A stretch of 64,000 nt of DNA from the NCBI GenBank assembly GCA_000697055.1, contig JNDT01002330.1, positions 54,747 to 118,746 of the forward strand, in the 5' to 3' direction. The stretch's first letter is position 1. Every line of letters starts with the position of its first letter. The notes beneath the pieces were generated by a model that did no database searches, was not told the origin of the DNA, and was given only the letters and a program-made list of their open reading frames with translations. Source of the stretch: Saksenaea vasiformis B4078. Lineage: Eukaryota > Mucoromycota > Mucoromycetes > Mucorales > Saksenaeaceae. Positions 33,330 through 45,529 of the stretch are shown here, piece after piece. Both the position numbers and the translations under genes were made by a program.

Positions 33330-35884
33330 CACCGGGATATTGCTATCGGGATGGAGTCAGATACTTGCCGACATTCTTTCCAATCGCTTTCCGTTGGCTA
33401 GAGAACGTGTAAGAGAAATAGTTGGATCGATACGGCTATATCATTACTTCTTCATATGTTTGGCCATCAACACCATAGAATCTTTTCCGGCCTAAACTCG
33501 AACTTTGAAGACCTTCAGTATAGTTTTCCTTATCAATGGATGGTGTGATATTTTGTTTTGTGTATGGACGCATTAATGAGAGTAAGAGAGGAAACGAACA
33601 CCAGAAGTTACTATGTATCCCAATAATAATAGATGTTTTTTACAGAACTAGGTTTCGGTATATTCAGTTTATCTAAGTAAAGCTTCATTAGCACATCCAA
33701 AAGATCGTGACGTATGATACGCAGCAATAAGGCATTCTATGACCTTGTTGCAGAGTCCAAGGCTATATCATATGTGGCTGTCCGCTGCATTGTAGAGAAT
33801 GGTAGGTAGTCTGCTACAACATCATTAGCCCCAAACCAAGTCATGATGAAGTTAACCGAACAGCTAAACCGACCACTGAGTCACAATCAGATGCAACGAC
33901 GTGTATCTGTGAGTTTAACGAACCACTTGGCTCTGACTTGCATATGAATAGCTTGTATTCCGCTTCAAATAAAACCACGTATAAGCTTGATCTTTCTTTT
34001 TCTCACGTCATCTTGTAGATACGGTATCAATTCAACTAAAGTACGACAAAAACGTCTTCAATGGGAAAAAGGAACGGTATATTTGACTATTCAGTAAATC
34101 AGCAGTCTATATAGGGATTCGGCTCCACCTTTCACATCGTGATTGCTAATAATGATTCATATGTTTTTTGAAAGGCATAGAAGCCTTTCCCGATAAAAGA
34201 AATAATGAAGTTTGGCAGCAATTATCCCATCATGCGGTGCCTTAATGCAAGTCAAACCGATGAATCAAGCTAATGGATTCAAAATGGACTGAGTGTCTGT
34301 TGATGTCATGAAAACGTCCACTCTTTTCATGAATAACGCCAATTGCGATGATTACTGACCTTAGGAATCGGTGATATATCTCGAACGTATATGCTTACAA
34401 GAAATTGGAGGGACGGAAACAGATACATCTAGAACGTCATCCTGGCCCGATTAATGGATAAATTTCAAAAGTAAGGCTCTGCTGCATGGTGTCGCATCCT
34501 CTCCTCATGCAGCTGTACTGAATAGGAATTGGACCGTAATGATACGGTCTAACGATGCGTAGGTGTCAAACACCAGGTGAAGTACCTAAAACAATGGTCT
34601 TCTGTAGTTTGATTCACCGGGGCAGTGTAAAAGAATACCAGGCTAGAGTCTATTCTGCAGAACGACAATTAAAAATTCTAGCCTTGCTTGTCTTCCTTGC
34701 GATACTCATGGCAAGCTCTTAATAATCGATTTCCTTACACGTACATTCTCCCGCTTATAACACCTAAAAGGCGGTTCAGCGTTGTAGATTCCTGATCCTT
34801 ATCTAGATTACATTCGTGAAACATATTGAAATAAAGCTATATCATAAAGGACTTCCCAGACCCCTGACACTCGACTGTCATAAAGCATCACCCCGCCTTA
34901 ATCAGGGATAATCTGCAGGCTTATCCAAGGAACAATCATTTAACTCAAGATTATCAAAGAATAGAACAACTATTCTTCAGTCTGATCCTTAAATCAAAGG
35001 TCCAAACGTATTTTATTTACCGGAACCATATTGCATAGAAACTACGTTAAATCTTTTTGGCTACAATAAATAGGAAGCTTTAAACTGCCATCTTAGTAGC
35101 TTCCGTGCACATTCGCTGGAAACTGTCTGTACCTTTTTTCATGACGTAATTGTGCAGCTCTCTTTCTATTGCATTGCGCAAAAGCAATCTAGGTGAGGAT
35201 CCATACAAGAATAGCTGATCCAACAGCACAGGTGTTTTAATCAGTCACATAAAACGGAACATTACAGGCACTCCAATAAACCAACTATACCACGCGACGA
35301 CACCAGACAAAAACATCTTTCCGCATCCGCTTTTCTATTGCACGTAAACAAGCCCTGCGATGTAAGCCATGCATCCATTATCTGGCAATTGAAGGACATC
35401 ATCTTTTACACCTTCGCTCAATAACATCCTATTCATACTCCAATGACTCGATCGATATCTCTACTCTGCGATATCTTTACTAAGTTAACTATCCTATGTT
35501 GGCCGCTCAATATATGGAATTCTCGATCATATTAGTCCTTGTAAATGTCCTACACTTTTATGTTTTGTCTTTTGTCGCTTTCTCTCAAGGACCCCTTTTC
35601 TCTGAGACCAGAATAGCCGAACGCACTTAGAAAGTGCTAACCACATTTCACTTAAGTGCTACCACTCGAGTCTCTTTGACGTTAAGAAGGTCGATCGGCA
35701 ATCCATATAATCTGCTAAACAATGGGCAGGTTCCATGCAAGGTAAGTTCTTAGTGAAGTGTGTTCTTTGCAGTACAGAAGCCACATTGTGCTATATCGAG
35801 TAGGGTCCACGGTATCTGCTTGTCGGCATCGGTATCGACAAAGGAATAACATAACATAACCGTCAGATTATTGTTTATCAAAAG
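33330..35884. other. 2.5 kb gap without a recognisable gene
   Basis: There are no ORFs of 60 codons or more here, which is unusual for this window and shows dense stop codons. I saw no repeat family member, tRNA or snRNA signature. Confidence 0.55.
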
Positions 35885-36395
35885 GTTTTTTACGCTAGTC
35901 TAATAGACCATGAGCCAATTCGCGTTAAAGAAGGAATTAAATATGCATTCATTAGTATAAGAATTGGCGATAACGTTTGATTACGTGCTGGTGAACGAAG
36001 GTGGGACAGATGATCATGCAGCCTTTAACAATAGATAAAAAGAAAAGACATAAATGATCCTGTATATGTGCCGAAGAATTGACCTCCTTACCGAAGATGT
36101 AAGGTAAACAGCGCCAAAGAAGGAAAATGAAATTCATGCGTTCCTTTAAATACGGTTTATTTTGTGCGGGATACGCCTTTATGTTGAAGCACTTCGAAGT
36201 CTTCCGATGGGATGCTGGGAATCCATCGCTGAAGCACCTCAGTACAATACTATAGTTAAGCAGACGCAAATTATTCCTTGAATTATAGTGAAGTGGAGTA
36301 GCTACCCGCGCAAGAGCTTATCACTGTAGAGCAAAATGTATTTGACTTGACCGTAGTAGAAGAACATTTAGTTGACGCACACGTTTATTCCAAAA
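35885..36395 (-). repeat. Dispersed repeat family, copy G (internal deletion)
   Basis: On the minus strand it starts near 36395 with TAGTGATTTTGGAATAAAC. It has 'TCAAGGAATAATTTGCG', 'TTCAGCGATGGATTCCCAG', the box CCGTATTTAAAGGAACGCAT near 36150, 'GGTAAGGAGGTCAATTC' and the 3' block ending TTTGATAAACA at about 35873-35885. The middle part is missing. It ends about 280 bases upstream of the UBA1 start codon. Confidence 0.75.
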
Positions 36396-36672
36396 TCACT
36401 AGTCTACGCCCAGTTATGACTAATGATCCCAGAGGATCGTATGGACTATTTGTACAAGAGCGTTACCAGACCGGCTGTGTGTGTACTTTGGGTGCCCCCA
36501 GAAGACTACGTGCAGTGCATTGGATTGGCTTGGCTCGGAAAAGGAAATCCTTCAAGGAAACAGTACCACACGGTCCCGTTCAATTTCGTTCTCCGAAGCG
36601 TTCGAACCGGAAATCCCATACAAAAAGATGGTTCGACCCCTTGCCGCTTTCTTTTCATTCCCTTTCGCCACC

Positions 36673-39600
36673 ATGTCGAAAATGAATATTGATACCGAAA
36701 ATACCATTGACGAAAGCTTGTATTCTCGTCAACTGTGAGTTAACTTTTGATTGCAAAAGTCCTGATATCATGTGTTCCGAAGATTAATCTTTCGTGTGGA
36801 TTAGCTATGTTTTAGGCCACGAAGCCATGAAAAAGATGAGCGTTGCTCACGTCTTGATCATTGGTCTGAAGGGTCTTGGCGTTGAAATAGGTACGCGAAG
36901 ATTTCATTTGTCTCTTGACAGCGTTGTGGTCTTGATGCTTCTAGAAAAACTCATTATGCTGCGCAGCTAAAAACGTCATTCTTGCCGGTGTGAAGAGCGT
37001 CACGCTCTATGATCCAACACCCACAAAAATTTCGGATTTGTCGGCACAGGTACTGCCGAAAGACTATAATAGAGATGTTATGCTCACTGGGTCGGCTTTA
37101 GTTCTACCTCAGAACGGAAGATGTTGGACAACCCCGCGCTCTCGTCGCCCAGCCAAGATTGGCCGAGCTTAATCAATATGTCCCTGTTCACGTCTTGGAC
37201 GGCGAATTGACAGAAGAGAATCTGAAGAAGTTCAAGGTTGTTGTCGTCACTGAACTGCCCCTCAACCAGCAGATCGAAGTTTCCGAAATATGTCGCGCCA
37301 ATAATGTGCACTTCATTTCAACTGAAGTTCGGGGACTCTTTGGGTTAGTAACGCTAATACAAAATATTGTATCTTTGTCTAATGCGGATTCATAGACGTA
37401 TCTTTAACGATTTTGGAAGCCAATTTGAGATCATTGATACCACAGGTGAAGCCCCATTGACTGGCATGGTCGCAGCGATTACCAAGGTACAGCAATCATT
37501 TATCGCCGCCATCGTTCTCATATTTTACTATGATTTTAGGATGCTGAAGGTGTAGTAACCTGTTTGGATGAGACAAGACACGGTTTAGAGGATGGCGATT
37601 ACGTTACATTCACTGAAATTCAAGGAATGACTGAGCTAAATGCTGCAGCACCGAGAAAAGTCAAAGTTTTGGGTATGTATACAATCTGTCCCTGGATACG
37701 GGGGCTTACTAAGCATTGATTATTTAGGTCCCTATACCTTTAGCATCGGAGAGACAAGTGGTTTCGGAGAGTACAAGAATGGTGGCATTTTCACACAAGT
37801 CAAGTTGCCAAAATGCATTGATTTCGTACGTCGTAACGCAATATATTCGCTTTACATTAACAAAATTGATATATCACAGAAATCATTCAAGGAGTCGCTG
37901 GCTGCTCCAGAATTCTTGATATCCGACTTTGCGAAGTTTGACAGACCCATGCAGTTACACCTTGCCTTCCAAGCGTTGCACCATTTCGTCGCAAAGCATG
38001 ATCGCTTCCCTAAGCCACGTAACGAACAAGATGCCATTGAAGTCCTTGAATTGACGAAATCTCTTGTGGACACGGTTGAAGAAAAGCCAGAACTTGACGA
38101 AAAGTTGATCAAGGAGTTGGCATTCCAATCATCAGGTGAATTGTCACCAATGGTTGCCGTATTTGGTGGTTTAGGTGCACAGGAAGTATTGAAGGTAAAT
38201 ATAATTCCGTTATTTACATTTTTCTAAAAGTTCGTATAGGCTGTTAGCGGGAAATTCAACCCCATTTATCAGCACATGTACATGGATGCTCTTGAGGCTC
38301 TGCCAACCAGTGTCCAACTGACGGAAGAACTGTGTGCACCCGTAAGTTGACTTTTTCGGAGTTGCAAGGTAATTTAATGCCTGTATGCACAGGTTGGTTC
38401 TCGTTATGATGGACAAATTGCTGTCTTTGGACGGGAATTCCAAGAGAAGATTGCGAATACCAAGGAGTTCCTCGTCGGTGCCGGTGCCATTGGTTGTGAG
38501 ATGCTCAAAAACTGGGCCATGATGGGACTTGGAACTGGTGTCAACGGTGGATTGATTATTACTGACATGGACACGATCGAAAAAAGCAACCTCAACCGAC
38601 AGTTCTTGTTCAGACCGAATGATGTTGGAAATTTGAAGTCAGAGACTGCAGCTGCTGCTGTTAGCAAGATGAACCCTGATTTGGTCGGAAAAATCTCGGT
38701 TCATCAGGACCGTGTAGGACCTGATACCGAAAACATATACAACGACGATTTCTTTGAGGCTTTATCGGGAGTTACAAACGCGCTTGACAATGTTGAAGCA
38801 CGTAAATACATGGATAGACGATGTGTGTATTACCGAAAACCACTTTTGGAATCCGGAACACTCGGCACCAAGGGAAATACACAGGTGGTCTTGCCTTCAT
38901 TGACCGAGTCCTACTCCTCGTCTCAAGATCCACCTGAGAAATCCATTCCTATTTGTACGCTCAAAAACTTCCCCAACGCAATCGAACATACGATTCAGTG
39001 GGCACGTGATCTGTTTGAAGGCTATTTCAAGCAACCTGCCGACAATGTCAACTTATATTTGACCCAGCCAAACTTTGTGGAATCGACCTTGAAGCAAGGT
39101 GGAAACCAGAAAGACACTCTGGAAACTGTTTACAATTATCTGGTGCAGGACAAACCGCTTTCGTTCCCTCAATGTATTGCCTGGGCTCGTCTGAAATTTG
39201 AGGAGCTCTACAGCAACAACATCCGACAACTTCTGTTCAACTTCCCGAAGGATTCCACAACCTCTTCCGGGCAGCTATTCTGGTCTGGCCCAAAGAGAGC
39301 ACCAGAACCCGTCCAGTTCGATCCTAGCAACCCTACACATATGGACTTTGTTGTATATGCGGCAAACCTGCACGCATTTAACTATGGCTTGAAGGGAGAA
39401 ACCGATCGTGAATATTTCCGCCGTGAGTTAGAGAACGTGATGGTCCCAGAATTCAAGCCCAAGGAGGGAGTCAAAATCCAAGTCCAAGAGAACGAGACAG
39501 TTGAGCAAGATAACTCTGGTGAGTGTACCATGGACCTACCGACTTGTCTAATATTTTATCAGACTCTTTGGATAGTGTTATCAGCGCTCTTCCAGCCCCT

Positions 39601-40354
39601 TCCACCCTCGCTGGTTTCCGTTTGACTCCTTGCGAATTCGAAAAGGATGATGATACGAATTTCCACATTGACTTCATCACCGCAGCCTCGAATTTGCGTG
39701 CACTCAATTACGGCATTACACCTGCTGATCGCCATAAGACCAAATTCATCGCAGGCAAGATCATCCCAGCTATTGCCACGACAACAGCTTTGGTGACTGG
39801 TCTTGTTTGCCTGGAACTGTACAAGGTAAGTCCGTAAACTTCCTCTAAACAGTAAACTGAGAGAGTATGTGAAGGTTATTGATGGAAAGGACGATATTGA
39901 ACAATACAAGAATGGCTTTGTTAATCTGGCCCTTCCCTTCTTTGGTTTCTCCGAACCGATCGCTATGCCACTGATGGAATACAACGGCAAGAAGTTTAGT
40001 TTGTGGGATCGATTTGACATCGAAGGAGATATCACGCTGCAAGAGTTTATCGATTATTTTGAGAAGGAAGAAAAACTTGAAGTGACCATGGTGTCCTCCG
40101 GTGTATCCATGCTTTACTCGTTCTTCATGCAGAAGAAAAAAGCTGAGGAACGTCTTAACATGAGGTACGCTTGCACGCTCTGAAAAAAAAAAATACTTAA
40201 CGAGTTACTCTGTAGGTTATCAAAATTGGTCGAAACTGTCTCGAAGAAGCCAATTCCTCCTCACGTGAAAGCATTGATCTTTGAAATTTGTGCAAATGAT
40301 TCCGAGGGCGAAGATGTTGAGGTGCCCTATGTGAGAGTTAAAATTAGACCGTAG
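36673..40354 (+). CDS. UBA1: Ubiquitin-activating enzyme E1
   Basis: E1 adenylates the ubiquitin C-terminus and carries it as a thioester for transfer to E2 enzymes. Thirteen exons assemble in frame (36673-36734, 36805-36890, 36967-37049, 37102-37343, 37396-37486, 37540-37672, 37728-37825, 37880-38194, 38240-38341, 38393-39518, 39563-39825, 39875-40164, 40216-40354), giving 1009 residues against 1024 in yeast. Visible are [18 protein letters not shown], the inactive adenylation half, the active half with [17 protein letters not shown] and [10 protein letters not shown], the catalytic cysteine in [15 protein letters not shown] (Cys codon 38954-38956), [16 protein letters not shown], and the C-terminal ubiquitin-fold domain ending [10 protein letters not shown]. 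The start ATG has a CACC context; an in-frame upstream ATG at 36628 would add 15 hydrophobic residues. One 54-base intron (37826-37879) has no stop in frame. Confidence 0.97.
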
Positions 40355-40414
40355 ATAGTTTTATCTTACAGTCATTGGAAGAAACAATGCAAATACTACC
40401 ACCATGAAAATGAT

Positions 40415-41295
40415 TTATCGGATTTATTGGATTTGGAATCAATGTTTGCGTCAGATAAATACTATGAGACATTCAAGCCGAATAATTTTCGCACTGGAAA
40501 GTGATGCGTCTTTGCGCTGGGAAGTAAGCCGTTTTGCGTTAATCCAAGGAATAATTCGCGCCTGGATAACCAGAATCTTGCATTTGGGCACTCTAGTGAT
40601 GGATTCCCAGTATCCCATCGGGAGCAGTAAACTGTCTCACGACAAGGATAGGTTCCACCCAAAGTGACCCGTATCCAAAGGGACGCAGGAATTTCGCTTT
40701 TTTTTTCTTTGGCTCTGCCTTTCTACAAAAACATCTTGGTAAGGATGTCAATTCTTCAAAACATATAGAGGATCATTCATTCTCCATGTTTATATTTTAG
40801 CCTACAAAGCCTCTGATCGACACCACCTTGGCCGAGTGAGCTCCTTCTGTCACATTCGGTAAGTGAAATGATATCCATTTGTATGCACAGTTGTCACTCA
40901 TTCTTACATCCTTCAAGTCCTTGCCAAGTGCTGCATCGTCCAAGTCCTCTATAGTGCTCCAATTAACTCGGTCGTATGGCCATTTTCCATGTTTACCGGG
41001 ACCACCGGTCCAAGTTGCGGTTCCGGTTCCTACTATGAAGTGGGAATACCCTTCGGGGGTTAAGTTAATTGGCACCAAAGTATCTTCTATGTACTAACCG
41101 TGAACGAATTTTTACGCTGCACGAACAAGTTTTGCGTCCACCTGGGGACCAAGCTGATGTAAGTAGAGTATTATTTTATCACTAGTTTATATACTGATAG
41201 CCTCATATTTCATCCCTTCCTTAGCGCAAACCCGGCTCTTGAAGGAGGCAAGATTTACATAGAGTAGCACAAAAACTTATTCAATAAACAGTATG
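40415..41295 (+). repeat. Dispersed repeat family, copy B (full-length)
   Basis: Starts TATTGGATTTGGAATCAATG about 60 bases after the UBA1 stop codon, so it probably lies in or right after the UBA1 3' UTR. It has 'GGATTCCCAGTATCCCATCGG', a diverged TATA block (CCGTATCCAAAGGGACGCAG), 'GGTAAGGATGTCAATTC', 'CCCTTCGGGGGTTAAG', then a ~170-base 3' section bounded by inverted copies of TTTTTACGCTGC/GAGTAGCACAAAAA, and ends TTCAATAAACAGTA at about 41293. This is the best reference copy in the window. Confidence 0.85.
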
Positions 41296-42906
41296 CTACA
41301 ATTCTCCGTTGCATCTAAGCTGTTTACCATGAGCTTCACGCCGGGAGTTGTTCTTTTTGCTGAGGTTTTGAATCCTGCGTGGGAAACTGGTCGGGCTTCA
41401 GATCTACTTTTCTCTATAGAAACAATTAACGAAAAGCGTATGTAAGACTCACAACGTAGTGAGGCATTAAAGCCATCTCGGAAAATGGTGTAGCTTCTCT
41501 GATAGACCTTATGACTAAGCAACAGGTTTCCAGGGGATATATGTAACTAGCAACGCTTCACGTGTCGTGCCGTCATGGCTGATATGAGTTGGAAACACTT
41601 CGCTGATTTTCGTCCGAATTTCACGTCATTTTAAGATTATTTGAGGTTTCCCTCCACATGAGCTTTGCGCTGGAGAGATAGACTTTCTTTACGTTGATCC
41701 AACGTTTGATATTGGCGCTCAGTGTATCTCGGCGTTGCATTCATGCATTATGCTAGCTTCATTATTTGACACAGAAAAGAAAATTGGGCTGATCAATTTT
41801 GTTCGGTTAAGACTTCAATATCTTTCATTTTGCAGACGGAGGTAAGGAAGTCATACTTAATACTACAATGGGTGAGCTCTTTCTGCACCTGGTGTCGCAT
41901 TCCTAAGCAATGTGCCTTCTCCTCTTCCGCCCCACGTTCGCGACCGAATACCTTCAGGCTAGATAGGAGACATCAACATGTCATTTCATCCACCGACCAT
42001 GAAGTATCTTTTACAAGCTAAGGACATATATTCAGTTACTCAGCACAGTGTTTATCCTTGCTAGATGCAAAATTTGCTTTAGAGCAGCATAGGATACATT
42101 GGGACAAACCGCGATATGTCTGTTCTGCTTTCTGGTACAGACAGGAATCTATCATATTACTTTTCCTATTTCCTAACTTACCGTGGAGCTCGCAAAGGAG
42201 ACTCATTAAGCACAGGACATAGTACGACGCATCCTTTTCAGGATTCCAGAACATTCTTTTTCTTTCTAAAAGATGCTTAATCTGCCGATTCCTTATTTTG
42301 TTTTCAAGGCACAAATCAGAAAATACGATATAGCCAGTTGCACGACACAATCTTTGAGGATGTGCTTGCATCAGACTCGTGGTCGTGTTAGTCTACTGCC
42401 TCCTTGCATCATGCTATACGTAGGAACCCAGACAGGAAAAGAAGAATATTGCATAGATTGTACTTTCTGCAAATTCAAACTATGCACAAACCTGGGATAC
42501 CAATGGTACACAATAAGGAGGAGGCTCTAACTTCTTTCCCTTCGGATCAGTGGACCCTACAACGTGATATGAGAAGAACTCAAGGGATATTAAACAAAAT
42601 GGCTTTGGTCATGGCGTGCGAAAAACTTCCAAAAATACTATTGCTGACCTTGATGGACATTGCGCATATTTTTGATATAACGGATGACTTGCGTAAACCT
42701 GAGTCGCAATTCCCTTATAAGCAAGGAATTCTGGGTCCTCAGACTCCGCTCCCGGGGATAAAAACGTCACATTGCGAGCCCGAATTGCGGCTCGCAGTTC
42801 CGAATCTTTCTCCAAAGTGCAGTGACTGCGACAGTAAAAAAAAAAGGTGTATAAAAAATTTTTTTACCACGCGTGGCGCACAAGGACTCCTTATAAACTT
42901 TTTGTA
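41296..42906. other. Gap upstream of SNU13 without a recognisable gene
   Basis: A 167-codon plus-strand frame (42404-42907) overlaps a 68-codon minus frame (42609-42815, longer without the ATG). Neither resembles a family I know; they may be chance frames. An A-run and a T-run flank TGTATAAAAAATT near 42850, a possible TATA element about 60 bases before the SNU13 start. Confidence 0.45.
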
Positions 42907-43605
42907 ATGGTAATGTGTCTCGATCGGTAATGCTTGAAAGCGGTTGATCTCATACTGTTATTAGTCTGCTGCAGTGAATCCTAAGGCCTTTCCTCTTGCC
43001 GATGCTTCGTTGACAAACACGATCCTTGATTTGGTTCAGCAAGCTTCCCATTACAAGCAGTTGAAGAAGGGTGCTAACGAAGGTACGCACGCAATACAAG
43101 AAGATTGCATGTAAACTAACCCAGTTTGGAATTAGCCACCAAGACCCTTAACAGAGGCATTTCTGAGTTCATCGTGATGGCTGGTAAGTCAAGTGTTCCA
43201 AGTCAACATCCAGGGGTTTGCTAGCAGCAGAGAGGAAATGATGAGAATTTACCCATTTGGTGAGAGCGTCGATGATTTACCAAATCGATTAGTCTTCCTG
43301 AGAATGCTTCTCTGCTGTATCATGCTCTTCGGAAAGAATGAAAAAGGTTCGAGAATGATGTCGCTGATCATCTCTTTCTTTTTTTTATAGCTGATGCCGA
43401 GCCACTCGAGATCTTGTTGCATCTCCCTCTTTTGTGTGAAGACAAGAACGTCCCTTACGTGTTTGTTCCTTCCAAGACGGCTCTTGGTCGTGCCTGTGGT
43501 GTGTCACGCGCAGTCATTTCGGCTTCGGTCACTACGAACGAGGCCTCAGACTTGAAGCCACAAATTTTGTCGATCAAAAACCAGATCGAAAAATTGCTCA
43601 TCTAG
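42907..43605 (+). CDS. SNU13: SNU13/NHP2L1 (15.5K) kink-turn RNA-binding protein
   Basis: Snu13 is an L7Ae-family protein that binds kink-turns in U4 snRNA and box C/D snoRNAs, nucleating U4/U6.U5 and C/D snoRNP assembly. Four exons (42907-42909, 42965-43082, 43136-43183, 43391-43605) give 127 residues, matching human (128) and yeast (126). The first coding exon is only the ATG; an intron begins directly after it, and exon two starts [18 protein letters not shown]. Signatures are [60 protein letters not shown] and [18 protein letters not shown]. The C-terminus is [11 protein letters not shown]. Confidence 0.97.
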
Positions 43606-43869
43606 AAAAACTTTTTTCTTAATGATCATTGTTAGTGCTGAGACCCTATTAATGAATAGCACGCCGGTTGCATGATGCACTGACTGAGAAAGAAAAAACA
43701 AAAAAACCTCTGTAAAATCATTAAAGTCAGTGTACATAGCATTCATAAAAAGCATATTTTATTATATTCTACATCAGTTTATCTTTGTGTGTGGTAGTTG
43801 AACAGAAGTGTGAACAGACGAAGCTTTCCTAGTGTTTTGCTGTCCGTTCAATGTCTTGCTGGCCGCTAA

Positions 43870-43945
43870 ATGCATTAACACGTATTAATTTTTGTGTCCA
43901 TCGAAGAATCAAGTCGACGTCGGTAAAATATAAGTTTGCTACAAT
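43870..43945 (+). repeat. Fragment of the dispersed repeat (3' section)
   Basis: The stretch 'AATTTTTGTGTCCATCGAAG' continuing 'AATCAAGTCGACGTC' aligns with the block 'TTTTGCGCCCGTCGAGGGAT' of copy C. Only about 75 bases are recognisable. Confidence 0.5.
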
Positions 43946-44929
43946 CTTGTACGAATAACCGCATCTGCAATTCATCCGTCGCCGCGAACTTGAACTTTCA
44001 TATATATGCGCAGCTTACGTAGGCTACGAATAGTTATATGTCCATAGCATTATGTGTTTGTAGGAATAGTTCACTGATCATGCAAAGTCCCAAACTGGTG
44101 GGGCCAATGGAAAGATTACAAGGAGTACTGTTAATATTCTACGAGAGAATACAATACGCTGATGGCGAAAACGATTATCCCTTACGCCTTGGCGACGCAA
44201 GAACACAGCATCTGTTCAAACCAAGTTGACCTTGAAAGCCGGACGAAGATGAAAGTTGGGTTGGCGCCATGTACATCCTTTTCGGCCAGTACGATCGAGG
44301 GCAATTATCAATGACAGCGTGGCAAAAGCCTATGCCAGCAGATGTATTTGCCAGTGCTCATAATCACGGCGATGTTCTGGAATATCTCATGTCTTCGACA
44401 TGGATGTTTCAAGGCTATGATGATAGCGTAGCATCATTAAACAAGAGTTGGTCGACCTTTATTTGCTGTGCGATCGAAAATACGGGATACGAGTCAAGTA
44501 TCTTCCCTGAAGTATCTGCAAACTCTCCACATAATCACATTGGTTTGCTAAATAGGGATCAGCATTGGTACTCTGATCTAACAAGCGTAACTACTGCAGA
44601 TGTACTGAAAGACAATGGCGCGGATGCTGCAAAGGAGGATCTAACATAATTGGAAAGGTGTCTGTATACACGCGCTTGAAAATTGCATCTGCTGCTGATT
44701 TATTTTTTTTTTCTACGACTTGATACATTCGAGACGGAGTGCTCACTCATTCTATCCATGACCGAGCGCAAGACGTAAGATTTTTCGGCGACTTCGGATG
44801 TGGACCGTAAAACAGCAAAGCGATAAGGAACTACAACTTGGCCAACGCATTTAGTTCCTCACGTTGTCGTTCTTTTACAGTTTACAGACACAGACAAGCA
44901 AAACGTTCTTCATTTGATATCGGGTGGGC
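43946..44929. other. Gap containing one unrecognised 126-codon ORF
   Basis: The plus frame at 44269-44649 (starting MYILFGQYDRG, ending DNGADAAKEDLT) is open but has no recognisable domain, signal or neighbouring exon. A weak resemblance of 44020-44300 to TM9 exons 3-4 (for example GGTTGGCGCCATGTACA) is not strong enough to call a duplicated fragment. Confidence 0.35.
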
Positions 44930-45175
44930 GGGTAGACGAGCGCATCTTCGCGCCGGACACTTTGTCTCTTCCTCGGCCGCACCCATCATATATTTGGCGC
45001 GTTGCAGCCGCATGCACTAGCAGCACGATACCTTCGGGGCATGTAAAAATTTGTAAATGTATCGTTCCATGCGCTGAACATGAAATACATTGGACGCTGC
45101 TCCAAAAAATATTGTCCATGAGAGGACCAAGCTCATGTAAGCAATTTATAGCCATGACCATAGAATTGCTTGCTG
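44930..45175 (+). repeat. Dispersed repeat family, partial copy H
   Basis: It has 'ACCTTCGGGGCATGTAA', 'GACGCTGCTCCAAAAAATAT' and 'GTCCATGAGAGGACCAAGCT' followed by 'CATGTAAGCA', matching copies B and D. The 3' terminal block is missing. Confidence 0.6.
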
Positions 45176-45529
45176 TGCAGTATTACACTGTGCCATAATA
45201 GCTTCCTCATTAATTTTGTTTCACCCATTTCCAATATTTTGATCACCAAGTAACCGGCGTTAATGGGAAGACGCGGCACATTTGCATATATAATCAATGA
45301 AGACACTATGAGTAATGAATTCATTATGCAATTGTACGCTTGAAGTAGCTGTCTCAAAGGAATCGCTGGGCTAGCATTTTTAAGACTTCGTTCAAATCCC
45401 TTGCTTGAATAACGAGATACATGGGAAAAGACGAAGCGTGATATAGTTAATAAATTTGAGTAATCTTGCCAAGGTTTACTGGTTCCAGTGTCCAACGCTA
45501 ACGTTTGTTTTAGTTAGCTAAGCGTGACG
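45176..45529. other. Gap between repeat copies H and C
   Basis: A 120-codon minus frame (45133-45495) overlaps the repeat edge and looks like chance. Nothing else was recognised. Confidence 0.4.

Noticed and set aside
42404..42907. 167-codon plus-strand ORF ending at the SNU13 start
   Set aside because: It overlaps a comparable minus frame, ends at the ATG region of SNU13, has mixed composition and no recognisable domain; probably chance.
44020..44300. Apparent similarity to TM9 exons 3-4 (GTTGGCG.CATGTACA and a Tyr-rich stretch)
   Set aside because: Matches are short, interrupted and not co-linear enough to claim a duplicated TM9 fragment.
44269..44649. 126-codon open frame
   Set aside because: No signal, domain or exon context; listed only as a note in the gap.
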